From Streptomyces luteolus (GTDB lineage Bacteria; Actinomycetota; Actinomycetes; Streptomycetales; Streptomycetaceae): a DNA stretch of 64,000 nucleotides. Made by a program: the position numbers and the translations under genes. Under the pieces are notes generated by a model that was given only the letters and a program-made list of their open reading frames with translations, ran no database searches and had not been told where the DNA came from. Numbering within the stretch: position 1 is the first letter of the stretch; each line of letters begins with the position of its first letter. The stretch spans positions 1-64,000 of the forward strand of contig NZ_JASCIS010000024.1 in assembly GCF_029968015.1 (NCBI RefSeq). The letters are read 5' to 3'. Shown in pieces: positions 8,054 to 19,743 of the stretch.

Positions 8054-9115
8054 GTGGATGTTTCCCTGACCCTATGGGTCCTCACGATCGTGGGCCTGTG
8101 TGCCCTGATCGGTGCTGACTTCTTCATCGGGCGCAAGCCCCATGACGTATCCATCAAGGAAGCCGGAATCTGGACGGTCGTCTGGATCGTTCTCGCCGCG
8201 CTCTTCGGGCTCGGCCTGCTGATCTGGGGCGGTGGACAGCCCGCGGGCGAGTTCTTCGCCGGCTTCATCACCGAGAAGTCGTTGAGCGTCGACAACCTCT
8301 TCGTCTTCGTACTGATCATGGGCAAGTTCGCGGTGCCCTCGCAGTACCAGCAGCGAGTCCTGCTCGTCGGCGTCCTCATAGCTCTCGTGCTCCGCGCGAT
8401 CTTCATCGCCGCCGGTGCCACGATCATCGCGAGCTTCTCGTGGGTGTTCTACATCTTCGGCGCGTTCCTGATCTACACCGCCTGGAAGCTGATCCAGGAG
8501 GCCAGGGCCGAGGAGGAGGACGAGGAGTGGGAGGAGAACAAGCTCCTGAAGGCGGCCGAGAAGCGCTTCGGCGTGGCCGACCGCTACCACGGCACCAAGC
8601 TGTGGATCGAGGAGAACGGCAAGAAGGTCATGACGCCGATGCTGGTCGTCATGCTGGCGATCGGTAGCACCGACGTCCTCTTCGCCCTGGACTCCATCCC
8701 CGCGATCTTCGGCCTGACCCAGGATCCGTACATCGTCTTCACCGCCAACGCCTTTGCCCTGATGGGTCTGCGGCAGCTGTACTTCCTCATCGGCGGACTG
8801 CTGAAGAAGCTGGTCCACCTGAGCTACGGCCTGTCGGTGATCCTCGGCTTCATCGGCGTGAAGCTGGTCCTGCACGCACTGCACGAGAGCGGTGTGCACG
8901 TACCGGAGATCTCCATTCCGTTCTCCCTCGGCGTCATCTGTGCCGTGCTGATCGTCACCACGATCACCAGCCTGATCGCCGCGAAGAAGCAGGAGGCCCA
9001 GGAGGCCGCCAAGAGCGCGGACCTGCCGGGCGGCGAACAGTCGGAGGCCAAGCAGCTCAAGGCCGAAGACGGTTCGGTGAAGTCCGAGCGTTCGAAGGAC
9101 GACATAGAGGCCTGA
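8054..9115 (+). CDS. TerC-family integral membrane protein
   Basis: 353-aa polytopic TerC protein with about eight to nine TM segments. Family hallmarks are the Asp-containing segments in GLCALIGADFFIGRK, EKSLSVDNLFVFVLIM and STDVLFALDSIPAIFG. These Asp-containing helices are thought to form the metal path. A strongly acidic cytoplasmic loop (EARAEEEDEEWEENK) sits mid-protein, and the C-terminal tail is Lys/Glu/Ala-rich. GTG 8054 is chosen for GGAGG 4 nt upstream and because the first TM segment begins directly after it. TerC proteins are linked to Mn export and metalation of exported proteins, in line with the Mn riboswitch in its leader. It also pairs with the upstream TerD genes. Confidence 0.92.
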   Translation: MDVSLTLWVLTIVGLCALIGADFFIGRKPHDVSIKEAGIWTVVWIVLAALFGLGLLIWGGGQPAGEFFAGFITEKSLSVDNLFVFVLIMGKFAVPSQYQQRVLLVGVLIALVLRAIFIAAGATIIASFSWVFYIFGAFLIYTAWKLIQEARAEEEDEEWEENKLLKAAEKRFGVADRYHGTKLWIEENGKKVMTPMLVVMLAIGSTDVLFALDSIPAIFGLTQDPYIVFTANAFALMGLRQLYFLIGGLLKKLVHLSYGLSVILGFIGVKLVLHALHESGVHVPEISIPFSLGVICAVLIVTTITSLIAAKKQEAQEAAKSADLPGGEQSEAKQLKAEDGSVKSERSKDDIEA

Positions 9116-9125
9116 CGGCCACGGC

Positions 9126-9180
9126 CGGCGCGACAGTCGGTCGGCGCGACAGTCGGTCGGCGCGACAGCCGGCCGGCGCG
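9126..9180. repeat. 16-bp tandem repeat after terC
   Basis: Units of CGGCGCGACAGTCGGT: two identical copies, one diverged copy, then a 7-nt partial. The array sits just past the terC stop and before its terminator. Function unknown. Confidence 0.85.
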
Positions 9181-9195
9181 TCCGGCGCACGAGAA

Positions 9196-9245
9196 CGGTG
9201 ACAGCCCGTCTCCGCCCCGCAGGGGGTGTAGACGGGCTGTCGCCG
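9196..9245 (+). terminator. Strong terminator after terC
   Basis: The inverted repeat has a perfect 12-bp core (GACAGCCCGTCT/AGACGGGCTGTC), extended to about 16 bp with one G-U pair, around an 18-nt loop. It ends 31 nt before the next gene. Confidence 0.75.
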
Positions 9246-9276
9246 ATCTGTCGACGCGACGCGAGAGCGTCGAGCC

Positions 9277-10305
9277 ATGACCTCGTACGCGACACAGCTC
9301 CCCGTCCGGTTCCTCCACGTCGTCCGCGCCCGACGCCTCACACCGCGCATGGCCCGCATCACCCTCGGCGGCGCCGACCTCGCCGACCTCCGCCTCGACG
9401 GCCCCGACCAGCAGGTCAAGCTGTACTTCCCGAAGCCCGGCCAGGACCGCCCGCGCCTGCCCGAAGCCGGGGCCGGAGGCGGGGATCCGATGCGCTGGTA
9501 CGAGGGGTTCCACGCGATCCCCGAGGCGGAACGTCCCTGGATGCGCAGCTACACCGTGCGCGCGCACCACCCGGTGGACGCGACGATCGACATCGACTTC
9601 GTGCTGCACAGCGACGGCGGGCACGGCGACGGCGGGCACGGCGCCTGCGGGCACGGAGACAGCGGGCATCGAGATGTGCTGCACGGTGACGCGGGCGTGG
9701 GCCCCGCCACCCGCTGGGCTGCCCGGGCACAACCCGGCGACGTGATCGGCATGTTCGGCCCATCGGCCCACTACTCGAAGCCGGTCCCGCTCGGCATCGC
9801 CAACTGGACGCTCCTCGCCGGGGACGAGACGGCGCTGCCCGCGCTCGGCACGATCATCGAAGCCTTGCCGGAGGGCGCCAAGGCGGTCGCCTGCATCGAG
9901 GTTCAGGACGCGGCCGACGAGCAGCAGTTCACGACCCGCGGCGAACTGACCGTGCACTGGCTGCACCGGGGCGAGACCCCCGCCGGGCACGCGGGCCTGT
10001 TGCTCGGCGCGATCCGGAGCGCCACCTTCCCCGAAGGCTCCGCCTACGCCTGGCTGGCCGGTGAGGCCGGTGCCGTACGCGCGCTGCGTCGCCATCTGGT
10101 GGGGGAGCGGGGCATGGCCAAGAAGGACGTCGACTTCGCCGGGTATTGGAGACTGCGTCTCACACAGGACGACGCCCCCACGGCAGACGACCTGGCCGAC
10201 GCCCAGGAGCTTCTCGCACAGGCCCAGGCACAGGCCCAGGCACAGGCCAAGGCGCAGGCGCAGGCCAAGGCGCGGACCCAGACCCAGGCACAGGCGCAGA
10301 ACTAG
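9277..10305 (+). CDS. Siderophore-interacting FAD-dependent reductase with His-periodic insert
   Basis: 342-aa member of the SIP/ViuB family, which reduces ferric siderophores in the cytoplasm to release iron. The FAD-binding motif RSYTVR (about 90-95) follows a ferredoxin-reductase beta-barrel. The C-terminal NAD(P)H/SIP half includes LLAGDETALPALGTIIEALP and FAGYWR. Two oddities appear. At 111-136 a His recurs every fifth residue (six times) in a Gly/Asp-rich insert. The last 30 residues or so are an Ala-Gln/Lys repeat tail. Both make it longer than the usual 260-290 aa. The ribosome binding site is weak (GAGAG). It stands alone and converges with the AfsR-like gene. Confidence 0.88.
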   Translation: MTSYATQLPVRFLHVVRARRLTPRMARITLGGADLADLRLDGPDQQVKLYFPKPGQDRPRLPEAGAGGGDPMRWYEGFHAIPEAERPWMRSYTVRAHHPVDATIDIDFVLHSDGGHGDGGHGACGHGDSGHRDVLHGDAGVGPATRWAARAQPGDVIGMFGPSAHYSKPVPLGIANWTLLAGDETALPALGTIIEALPEGAKAVACIEVQDAADEQQFTTRGELTVHWLHRGETPAGHAGLLLGAIRSATFPEGSAYAWLAGEAGAVRALRRHLVGERGMAKKDVDFAGYWRLRLTQDDAPTADDLADAQELLAQAQAQAQAQAKAQAQAKARTQTQAQAQN

Positions 10306-10418
10306 GCAAAGGCCCAGCGAGGGGCCCGGGCTCAGGGGCGACCCCGTAGGGGCGGCCGGTGGCGGGAGACGGGAGACGGGAGACGGGGGACGGGCGTCGG
10401 GTGGCGGGTCGAGCACCC

Positions 10419-13400
10419 TCACACCAAAGCCGCCGCCTCCCGCACGGACAGCTTGCTCCCGCGCGCATGGGCCGCTTCGTAAGCCGCGGACCCCAGGGCC
10501 GTGCGCAGCTCGGCCTCGGCGCGCGACCGTATCTCCGCCGCGTCGGGGAACGGCCTGAAGCCGAAACTCCCGCTCAGCCCATATCCGTCGTACGCGCCGA
10601 GCAGCCGCGCCCCGTCCGCGCCCGCGCCGAGCCGTGACTTGGCCCAGGCGGCGACGAGGAACTGGTCGGCGACGAGCCACGGCGCGACCAGGTACGCCAC
10701 GCTCTCCATCCGGCGCACCGCCCGCCCGACGTGCTCCGCGGCCTGCTCGAACCTCCCGTCCAGACAGTCCAGCCACGCCCGTTGCCCCGCGAGCGCCCCC
10801 TCGAACAGCGCCGACACCCCGCCGGGCAGGGACCGCTCCAGCTCCAGCAACTCCTCTCGCGCTCGATCGGTCCGGCCCGAGGCGCCGTAGTGCTGCACGA
10901 GCAGCAGCCGGGCGGTGCTGACCGGCTCGCCACCGAACCGGTCCGCCTCTCGCGCCGCCTCGCGCAGCAGCCCTTCCGCCTCCTCCCGCTCCGTCCCGTC
11001 GCCCGCGATCCGCAGCCGTACATCCGCCAACCGCGCCTTGAACAATGGCACTTGATGGTGCGCCCCGATCCGCACGGCCTCCGTCATCGCCCGCTCGAGG
11101 TCCACGGCCGCCTCCGCGTACCGCCCCCGGCGCGCGTGCTCCTCGCCCCGAGCGGCGAGCGACTCGGCGATGCCCCACGGGTTGTCGGCCCGCTCGAAGT
11201 GGCCGAGGGCCAGGTCGGCGTCGCCTGCCGACGGTTCCGGTGCCTCCGGACGGTCGTGCGCCAGTCGCGCTCGCATCAGGTACGTGAACCCGAGCTCCCA
11301 GGCGTGCGCCTGCCGCCAGCGCTCATCCAGGGCCTCGATGTCCCGCACGACCGCGTCCATCGTCTCCTCGACATCCGCGAACTCGCCCGTCATCAGCCGC
11401 GCGAAGTACCACACCGACCCGGGCTGGCGGCTGACCTGCGGCATCCCGGAGCGGTACGCCGCCACGACCCGACGCATGTACGCCTGCGTCTCCGGCCGCG
11501 CGAGCGCGTCCGCGTCTCCCTCTGGACTGGTCGCCTGCACGAGGAGCCGGATCCCGCGCCGCGCCTCCCACAGCTGTTCCTCGTCCCAGGGCGGCGGGCG
11601 GTCGGTGCACCGCTCCTCCAGCGGCACCGCGACCCGAACCGGATCCTCGAAGGGGTCCGGGCCCAGCGCGGCGACCGCCGAGGACCAGATACGGGCGTCC
11701 GCCTGGTGGCCCCGCAGCTGCCAGAACCAGCTCATCGACAGCGCCAGGCACAGCCCGTCCTGCTCCGACCCCAGCTCGACCGCGGTACGCAGAGCTGTGC
11801 GTACGTTGTCGTGCTCGCGCTCGAACCGCCGCAGCCGGCCCACCTGCCGCGGCCCGCGCAGCTCCGGTTCGCCGATGCGCATCAGCTCCCGGTACGCGGT
11901 GAGATGCCGTCGTACGACGGACTCCCGCTCTCCGGCCTCGGTGAGGCGCTCGGTGGCGTACTCGGCGACTGTTTCGAGCAGCCGGTACCGCATGCCCTCG
12001 TAGGCGTATGGAGTTGTCGTCATGTCCGTGCTCCAGAGCTCGCCCTCCTCTCTTTGGGGTGCATCGGTTCCATGGCGTGCGTCGGTTTCCTCGGCTCCCG
12101 GTGGTGTCGCCACCACGAGGGACTTGTCGACCAGGGACGCGAGCGTCTCCAGCGTGCCCGCGCCGCACACTTCCTCCGCCTGCTCCACGGTGCAGCCGCC
12201 CGAGAAGACGGAGAGCCGCCGCAGCACCGTCCGCTCGGCCTCGTCGAGCAGGTCCCACGACCAGTCCACGACGGCGCGCAGCGTCTGCTGCCGGGGCAGG
12301 GCCGTGCGGCTGCCGCTGCCCCGGCCGAGCAGCCGGAACCGGTCGTCCAGCCGGTCCGCCAGTTGTCGTGCGGTGAGCAACCGCAGCCGTGCGGCGGCCA
12401 GTTCGACCGCCAGGGGCAGGCCGTCGAGCCGGAGGCAGATCTCCGCGCAGGCGTCCGGATCGTCCTGGACGCGGAAGCCCGGCCGCGCGGCCGCACCCCG
12501 AGCGGCGAGCAGCCGAAGCGCCACGTCCTGCGGCAGCGGCTCGACGGGCCGCACCGCCTCCCCGGGCACTCCGAGCGGCTCCCGGCTGGTTGCCAGGACG
12601 GTCACCTCGGGGCACTCGGTGAGCAGCGCGTGCACCAACTCGGCGGCGGCGCCCACCAGATGTTCGCAGTTGTCGAGGACGAGCAGGAGCCGTCGACGTC
12701 GGCAGTGCTCGACCAGTTGCGCCAACGGGTCGCGGGGCGCGGGCTGCAGCTCCTCGGCGGACGCACCGGGGCCGCGCACCGTCGTCTCGCGGGCGCCAAG
12801 GGCCGTGAGCACCGCCTCAGGGACGGTCTCCGCATCACGTACGGGCGCCAGCTCGGCCACCCATACGCCGTCCTGCCACACCTCCTTCCCCGCTGTCTCG
12901 TGCCCTGTCCGGGCCGCCTCCGTCGCCAGTCGCGTCTTGCCGACACCGCCGGGGCCGAGCAGCGTGACAAGTCGCTGCTTCTGCAACTCCCCGGCGAGGA
13001 GCAGGAGTTCCGACTCGCGGCCGACGAAGGAGGTGAGGGGAGCGCGAAGGTTGCCCGGAGCGTGCGCCCCGGGCGCGGGGGAGCGCGACGGGTGGCCAGT
13101 GGACGGAAGCGCCGCCTCCGGGCTCCCGGAAGCCGATCCCGGACCGTCGCCGGCGCCTGGCGACGGCCGAAGCAACTCGGCGTGCAGCGACCGCAGTTCG
13201 GCACCCGGGGATGTGCCCAGCCGCTCGGCAAGTCCGGCCCGTACCTCCTCGTAGCCCGCCAGGGCCTGGGCGGTGCGCCCCGTGGCGTGCAGGGCGCGCA
13301 GCCACAGTGCCTGCAGCGGCTCGTCGAGCGGGTTCTCGGCGGCCGACGCGGTGAGTTCTCCCAGCGCCGCGTCCGCCTGGCCCAGGGCGACCTGCGCTGC

Positions 13401-13898
13401 CAGCCGGTTGCGGTGTGCCGTGTCGCGCAGCCGCTCCATGCGTACGGCCAGCGGGTCCGTCGCGTGTCCGGGGAGGTCGAGCAGCGCGGGCCCGCTCCAG
13501 AGGGCGAGTGCCTCGTCGAACAGCGCCACCGCGCGTGCGGCGTCGCCCGCTGCGGAGGCGGCCGCCCCCGCTGATGCGAGCCGTTCAAAACGGTGCAGGT
13601 CGATGTCGTCGGGATCGGCGGCCAGCAGATAGCCGCCGGGCGCCGAGGCCACCGTTGTGTGCCCGAGCGTGCGCCGCAGCCTGCCGACCAGCGCCTGCAA
13701 GGCCTTCACCGCGTCCGCCGGCGGCTCTTCGTCCGGGCCCCACACCTGGGCGATCAGCTGCCCCACGGTCACGCTTCGACCGCAGTCGGCGGCCAGAGCG
13801 GTCAGCAGCGCGCGCAGCCGTGCGCCGCCCGGCGAGGCCTCCTCGCCGTCGGGGTGCAGCACGCGCGTGGGGCCGAGTACGCGGTAGTGGGGAGTCAC
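10419..13898 (-). CDS. AfsR/SARP-type transcriptional regulator with NB-ARC and TPR domains
   Basis: 1159-aa multidomain regulator. Residues 1-95 are an OmpR-like winged helix (RVLGPTRVLHPDG..., TVGQLIAQVWG, VGRLRRTLG). Residues 100-245 form the BTAD helical domain. After a Pro/Ser linker comes an NB-ARC ATPase with Walker A GPGGVGKT (about 315-322) and Walker B LLLVLDNCEHL. The rest is alpha-helical, TPR-like repeats. This layout matches AfsR-type pathway or global regulators of secondary metabolism and morphology; the target is unknown. I use GTG 13898; a TTG five codons upstream is possible. No good ribosome binding site is visible, so a leaderless start is possible. No biosynthetic cluster adjoins it. 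Confidence 0.88.
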   Translation of the reverse strand: MTPHYRVLGPTRVLHPDGEEASPGGARLRALLTALAADCGRSVTVGQLIAQVWGPDEEPPADAVKALQALVGRLRRTLGHTTVASAPGGYLLAADPDDIDLHRFERLASAGAAASAAGDAARAVALFDEALALWSGPALLDLPGHATDPLAVRMERLRDTAHRNRLAAQVALGQADAALGELTASAAENPLDEPLQALWLRALHATGRTAQALAGYEEVRAGLAERLGTSPGAELRSLHAELLRPSPGAGDGPGSASGSPEAALPSTGHPSRSPAPGAHAPGNLRAPLTSFVGRESELLLLAGELQKQRLVTLLGPGGVGKTRLATEAARTGHETAGKEVWQDGVWVAELAPVRDAETVPEAVLTALGARETTVRGPGASAEELQPAPRDPLAQLVEHCRRRRLLLVLDNCEHLVGAAAELVHALLTECPEVTVLATSREPLGVPGEAVRPVEPLPQDVALRLLAARGAAARPGFRVQDDPDACAEICLRLDGLPLAVELAAARLRLLTARQLADRLDDRFRLLGRGSGSRTALPRQQTLRAVVDWSWDLLDEAERTVLRRLSVFSGGCTVEQAEEVCGAGTLETLASLVDKSLVVATPPGAEETDARHGTDAPQREEGELWSTDMTTTPYAYEGMRYRLLETVAEYATERLTEAGERESVVRRHLTAYRELMRIGEPELRGPRQVGRLRRFEREHDNVRTALRTAVELGSEQDGLCLALSMSWFWQLRGHQADARIWSSAVAALGPDPFEDPVRVAVPLEERCTDRPPPWDEEQLWEARRGIRLLVQATSPEGDADALARPETQAYMRRVVAAYRSGMPQVSRQPGSVWYFARLMTGEFADVEETMDAVVRDIEALDERWRQAHAWELGFTYLMRARLAHDRPEAPEPSAGDADLALGHFERADNPWGIAESLAARGEEHARRGRYAEAAVDLERAMTEAVRIGAHHQVPLFKARLADVRLRIAGDGTEREEAEGLLREAAREADRFGGEPVSTARLLLVQHYGASGRTDRAREELLELERSLPGGVSALFEGALAGQRAWLDCLDGRFEQAAEHVGRAVRRMESVAYLVAPWLVADQFLVAAWAKSRLGAGADGARLLGAYDGYGLSGSFGFRPFPDAAEIRSRAEAELRTALGSAAYEAAHARGSKLSVREAAALV

Positions 13899-13949
13899 CC
13901 GACCATTGTCCAAGCTGCACGGAGGTGCCGCCCACGGCGCCGGGAGGCC

Positions 13950-14660
13950 TCACCGCACGCGGCGGCACGCGCTCGCCAGGGGCTTCTGACCGCACGAGAG
14001 GAACAAGCACCGCGCGTGTGCGTCACCGAAAGCAGCGCACACCACTCCGGAAGCGCCGTGACGCCCCGCTGCAGCGAGCCCGCCGCCGCGGAACCGTACC
14101 GCCGCCCGCGCCCGGCCCAGCGCCTCACCGCCGCGGTGTCCGAGCGACAGCCACAGCGTGTACGCCGTGAACCCGAGCGTCGCCCGCAGCAGCCCCGCCA
14201 AGGCCGACTCGTCCGCCGGGCCCTGCGCCCCACCCGCTGCCAGGTGCGCGGCGAGGACTGCCCGTTGGCGGGGCCGATGTCACGGTCGCCGGGGCACCGG
14301 GCACGCCCAGTTGCCCGATCGACGCCAGGGTGCGTCCCAACCATGCGGCGAGAGCCCCGGGTGCGACTGCCGAATCAACCACTACAGGGTGGGCGTTCTC
14401 GACGAACTCCACCACGCGCGCGTGCGTGGCGTCGATGTCGTGCCAGAAGCCGACAGCGGGTTCGGGCGGGGTGACGGGACGGGCCAGGGGGAGGCCGGCG
14501 ATGTAGGCGGCCCGGTCGAGGGTGTGGGCTCGTGCCATGTGGCGGCGCTGCCAATCCTCAGACGCCGCCTGGGTCTTGACGACCCACCGTCCCTCGGTGG
14601 TGTAGAGATCCCACACCCTCCCGGAGCTGCCTCCGCGCAGCGCCCGCGCAGCGACAGTCC
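13950..14660 (-). pseudogene. Decayed aminoglycoside-phosphotransferase-like gene
   Basis: Two pieces of one kinase-like protein lie in different minus-strand frames. The N-terminal piece (about 14640 to 14290) reads GRVWDLYTTEGRWVVKTQ and continues to LASIGQLGVPG. The C-terminal piece (about 14271 to 13950) reads QRAVLAAHLAAGG and then GLLRATLGFTAYTLWLSLGH, typical of the end of these phosphotransferases. The middle, which should contain the HxD catalytic loop and the metal-binding Asp, is absent. The frame changes near 14270-14290, so an internal deletion with frameshift is inferred. The 5' end also lacks a clear start and abuts the MBL gene. Confidence 0.7.
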
Positions 14661-14729
14661 TCCCTGGGGACGACGACGCCCCGCCACGGTGTGACGGGGC
14701 GGGTCGGGGGTCGGGGCTCGGCCGGAGGT

Positions 14730-15386
14730 CTACCAGCCGCGCTCGCGCCACTCCGCCAGGTGCGGCCGCTCGGCGCCCAGGGTGGTGTCGTTGCCGTGGC
14801 CCGGGTAGACCCAGGTCTCGTCGGGGAGCTGCCCGAAGAGCTTGGTCTCGACATCGTCGATCAGGCTCACGAACGCCTTCGGGTCGTTGTGTGTGTTCCC
14901 CACACCCCCCGGGAAGAGGCAGTCGCCGGTGAACACATGCGGGTGACCGTGCGGGTCGTCGTAGACGAGGGCGATCGAGCCCGGCGTGTGGCCCACCAGG
15001 TGGCGGGCGGTCAGCTCGACGCGGCCCACCTTGATCGTGTCCCCGTCCTCGACCGGAACGTCGGTCGCCACGGGAATGCCGTCCACGTCGAAGCGCCCCG
15101 CGTACGTGCGCGCGCCGGTCGCGGTCACGACCTCCTGCAGTGCGCCCCAGTGGTCGCCGTGCCGGTGCGTGGTGACCACTGACGTGATCCCGCTCGGGCC
15201 GATGAAGTCGAGCAGCGTGCCCGCCTCGGCCGCCGCGTCGATCAGGAGCTGCTCGCCGGTACCCCGGCAGCGCAGCAGATACGCGTTGTTGTTCATGGGG
15301 CCGACGGCGATCTTGGAGATCATCAGGTCCGCGAGCTCGTGCACGTCCGCGGGTCCACCGACCTTCACCGCTCCGCTGTACGTCAT
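14730..15386 (-). CDS. MBL-fold metallo-hydrolase (glyoxalase II-like)
   Basis: 218-aa cytoplasmic metallo-beta-lactamase-fold hydrolase. The metal-binding motif THRHGDHWG (about 72-80) is followed by the distal ligands GHTPGS, FTGDCLFPGG and PGHG. Overall this is like glyoxalase II or other thioester hydrolases; in actinobacteria mycothiol thioesters are plausible substrates, but this is inference. Start ATG 15386 gives the conserved ISKIAVGPMNNNAYLL opening. Its 3' end abuts the decayed phosphotransferase and its 5' side faces the MDMPI-type gene on the same strand, 78 nt away. Confidence 0.88.
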   Translation of the reverse strand: MTYSGAVKVGGPADVHELADLMISKIAVGPMNNNAYLLRCRGTGEQLLIDAAAEAGTLLDFIGPSGITSVVTTHRHGDHWGALQEVVTATGARTYAGRFDVDGIPVATDVPVEDGDTIKVGRVELTARHLVGHTPGSIALVYDDPHGHPHVFTGDCLFPGGVGNTHNDPKAFVSLIDDVETKLFGQLPDETWVYPGHGNDTTLGAERPHLAEWRERGW

Positions 15387-15464
15387 GGATTCACCCTACC
15401 GAGCAGGAAGTGCATGCAGCCTAGGGACCGGGCTGCCTACGGACCGGACTGCTTCCCGTACTGC

Positions 15465-16151
15465 CTACAGAGCGGGCAGAACGGGAAGCAGTCCGCCGTC
15501 GCAGTCCAGGCCCGCGCCCTCGCGGCGGCCGGCGAGCCAGCCCAGCAGATCGGCGGAGGGGCCGATCACGGAGATGACGTCGCCGTCCTGGCGGCCGGTG
15601 GTCCACTGGCCGCCGTCGGTGGCGGTGACCGCGATCTCCGGCACGGTGGAATTGCCGGAGAAACGGTCCGCGAGGAACGTGATCTCGCGCCGCGTGAAGT
15701 CCGCCGACAGGTCCTCCAGCTCGTAGCCGATGTTCAGGTCGACGTGGTGCAGCTCCACCTCGATCAGACGCCGGAACGGCACACGCGAGGCGGTGTCGGT
15801 CACGCCGTTGCGCAGCTCCACGGTCCGCGACCAGTCGGCGTCGACGGAGGTAGCCTCCAGGAACCGCTCCGCGCTCTCGCGCAGGTCGGCCAGCTGCTCC
15901 GGCTGCGGTCGCGGGGCGTCCCGCTCGATGTCGCCGTCGCGGTCGGCGGCGCTCGCGTACATGGGACGACCCGCGAGGACGTTCACCAGGGCGTCCGCGT
16001 TGCGGGACACGTGGGCCAGGACGTGGCCGCGGGTCCACCCCGGAAGCCGTGACGGCGCGGCGACCGCCGCGTTGTCCAGTTTGCCGACCGCGGTCAGGAG
16101 CCGATCGGTCGCTTCGCGTAGGGACTCCAGGTCACGCACATGATCACTCAT
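15465..16151 (-). CDS. Maleylpyruvate isomerase-family mycothiol-dependent enzyme
   Basis: 228-aa DinB/MDMPI-fold protein. The N-terminal helical bundle contains PGWTRGHVLAHVSRNADALVNVL with the first His ligand, and the second metal site is seen in LIEVELHHVDLNIGY. The C-terminal part (about 150-228) matches the small MDMPI C-terminal domain. The family uses mycothiol as cofactor or substrate in isomerase or transferase reactions; the real substrate is unknown. ATG 16151 is chosen for GGAG 4 nt upstream. The long open frame that continues across uvrA on this strand is a GC-bias shadow. Confidence 0.85.
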   Translation of the reverse strand: MSDHVRDLESLREATDRLLTAVGKLDNAAVAAPSRLPGWTRGHVLAHVSRNADALVNVLAGRPMYASAADRDGDIERDAPRPQPEQLADLRESAERFLEATSVDADWSRTVELRNGVTDTASRVPFRRLIEVELHHVDLNIGYELEDLSADFTRREITFLADRFSGNSTVPEIAVTATDGGQWTTGRQDGDVISVIGPSADLLGWLAGRREGAGLDCDGGLLPVLPAL

Positions 16152-16329
16152 GGCTCCGACGATAGCCCCGGCACTCGTACGGGTGAAGCCGCCGGACCGT
16201 GACCGTAAATCGAATGCGCGTGCTATAGCCTGGGTCGAGGCACTCTTGGACTGTTGGAATGCGAAGCGGTGCCGAGGAGTTTCAAGCAGTGCAGTCCTTC
16301 GCTGTGGCGGCCCCCATAGTCTGTTGAGA

Positions 16330-16346
16330 CGGGGGCCCCGCCCCCG
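16330..16346 (+). other. GC hairpin in the uvrA leader
   Basis: CGGGGGC-CCC-GCCCCCG forms a 7-bp stem with a 3-nt loop, ending 27 nt before the uvrA start and followed by CTTCTCTAG. It could be an attenuator or a terminator of upstream transcription. TATAGC at 16224 is a weak -10 candidate upstream. Confidence 0.5.
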
Positions 16347-16373
16347 CTTCTCTAGTGAAAGGTGCGGACCGGC

Positions 16374-19433
<3,060 letters not shown>

Positions 19434-19503
19434 CGAGACCCGGCCCCGCCGGGGGGACCCCGGCCCGCCGGGAACCCGGGCCCCAGCCGGCCCGTAGAGG
19501 CGA

Positions 19504-19544
19504 CGCTCGCCGGACGGACTCCACCCAGGTCCGTCCGGCGAGCG
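19504..19544 (+). terminator. Terminator after uvrA (with duplicated arm)
   Basis: Perfect 16-bp inverted repeat (CGCTCGCCGGACGGAC and its complement) with a 9-nt loop, 70 nt past uvrA. The right arm plus part of the left arm recur at 19552-19584, giving a second, shorter hairpin. This suggests a local duplication of the terminator. Confidence 0.85.
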
Positions 19545-19743
19545 ACCTCCCCGACGGACTCCACTCGGGTCCGTCCGGCGAGCGAGCACCCCGGCAAGGG
19601 CTGCGGCACGGGGCAGGACCGTCCCCGAGGAATGGCCCCGGCAACTAGCCGTTTTCGACACCGGCCGTATCGACAACCGGCCGTAATCGACAACTGGCCG
19701 TAATCCACGCGCAGTCGGAGCAGGCGCCCCCTACCGTGGGCCC

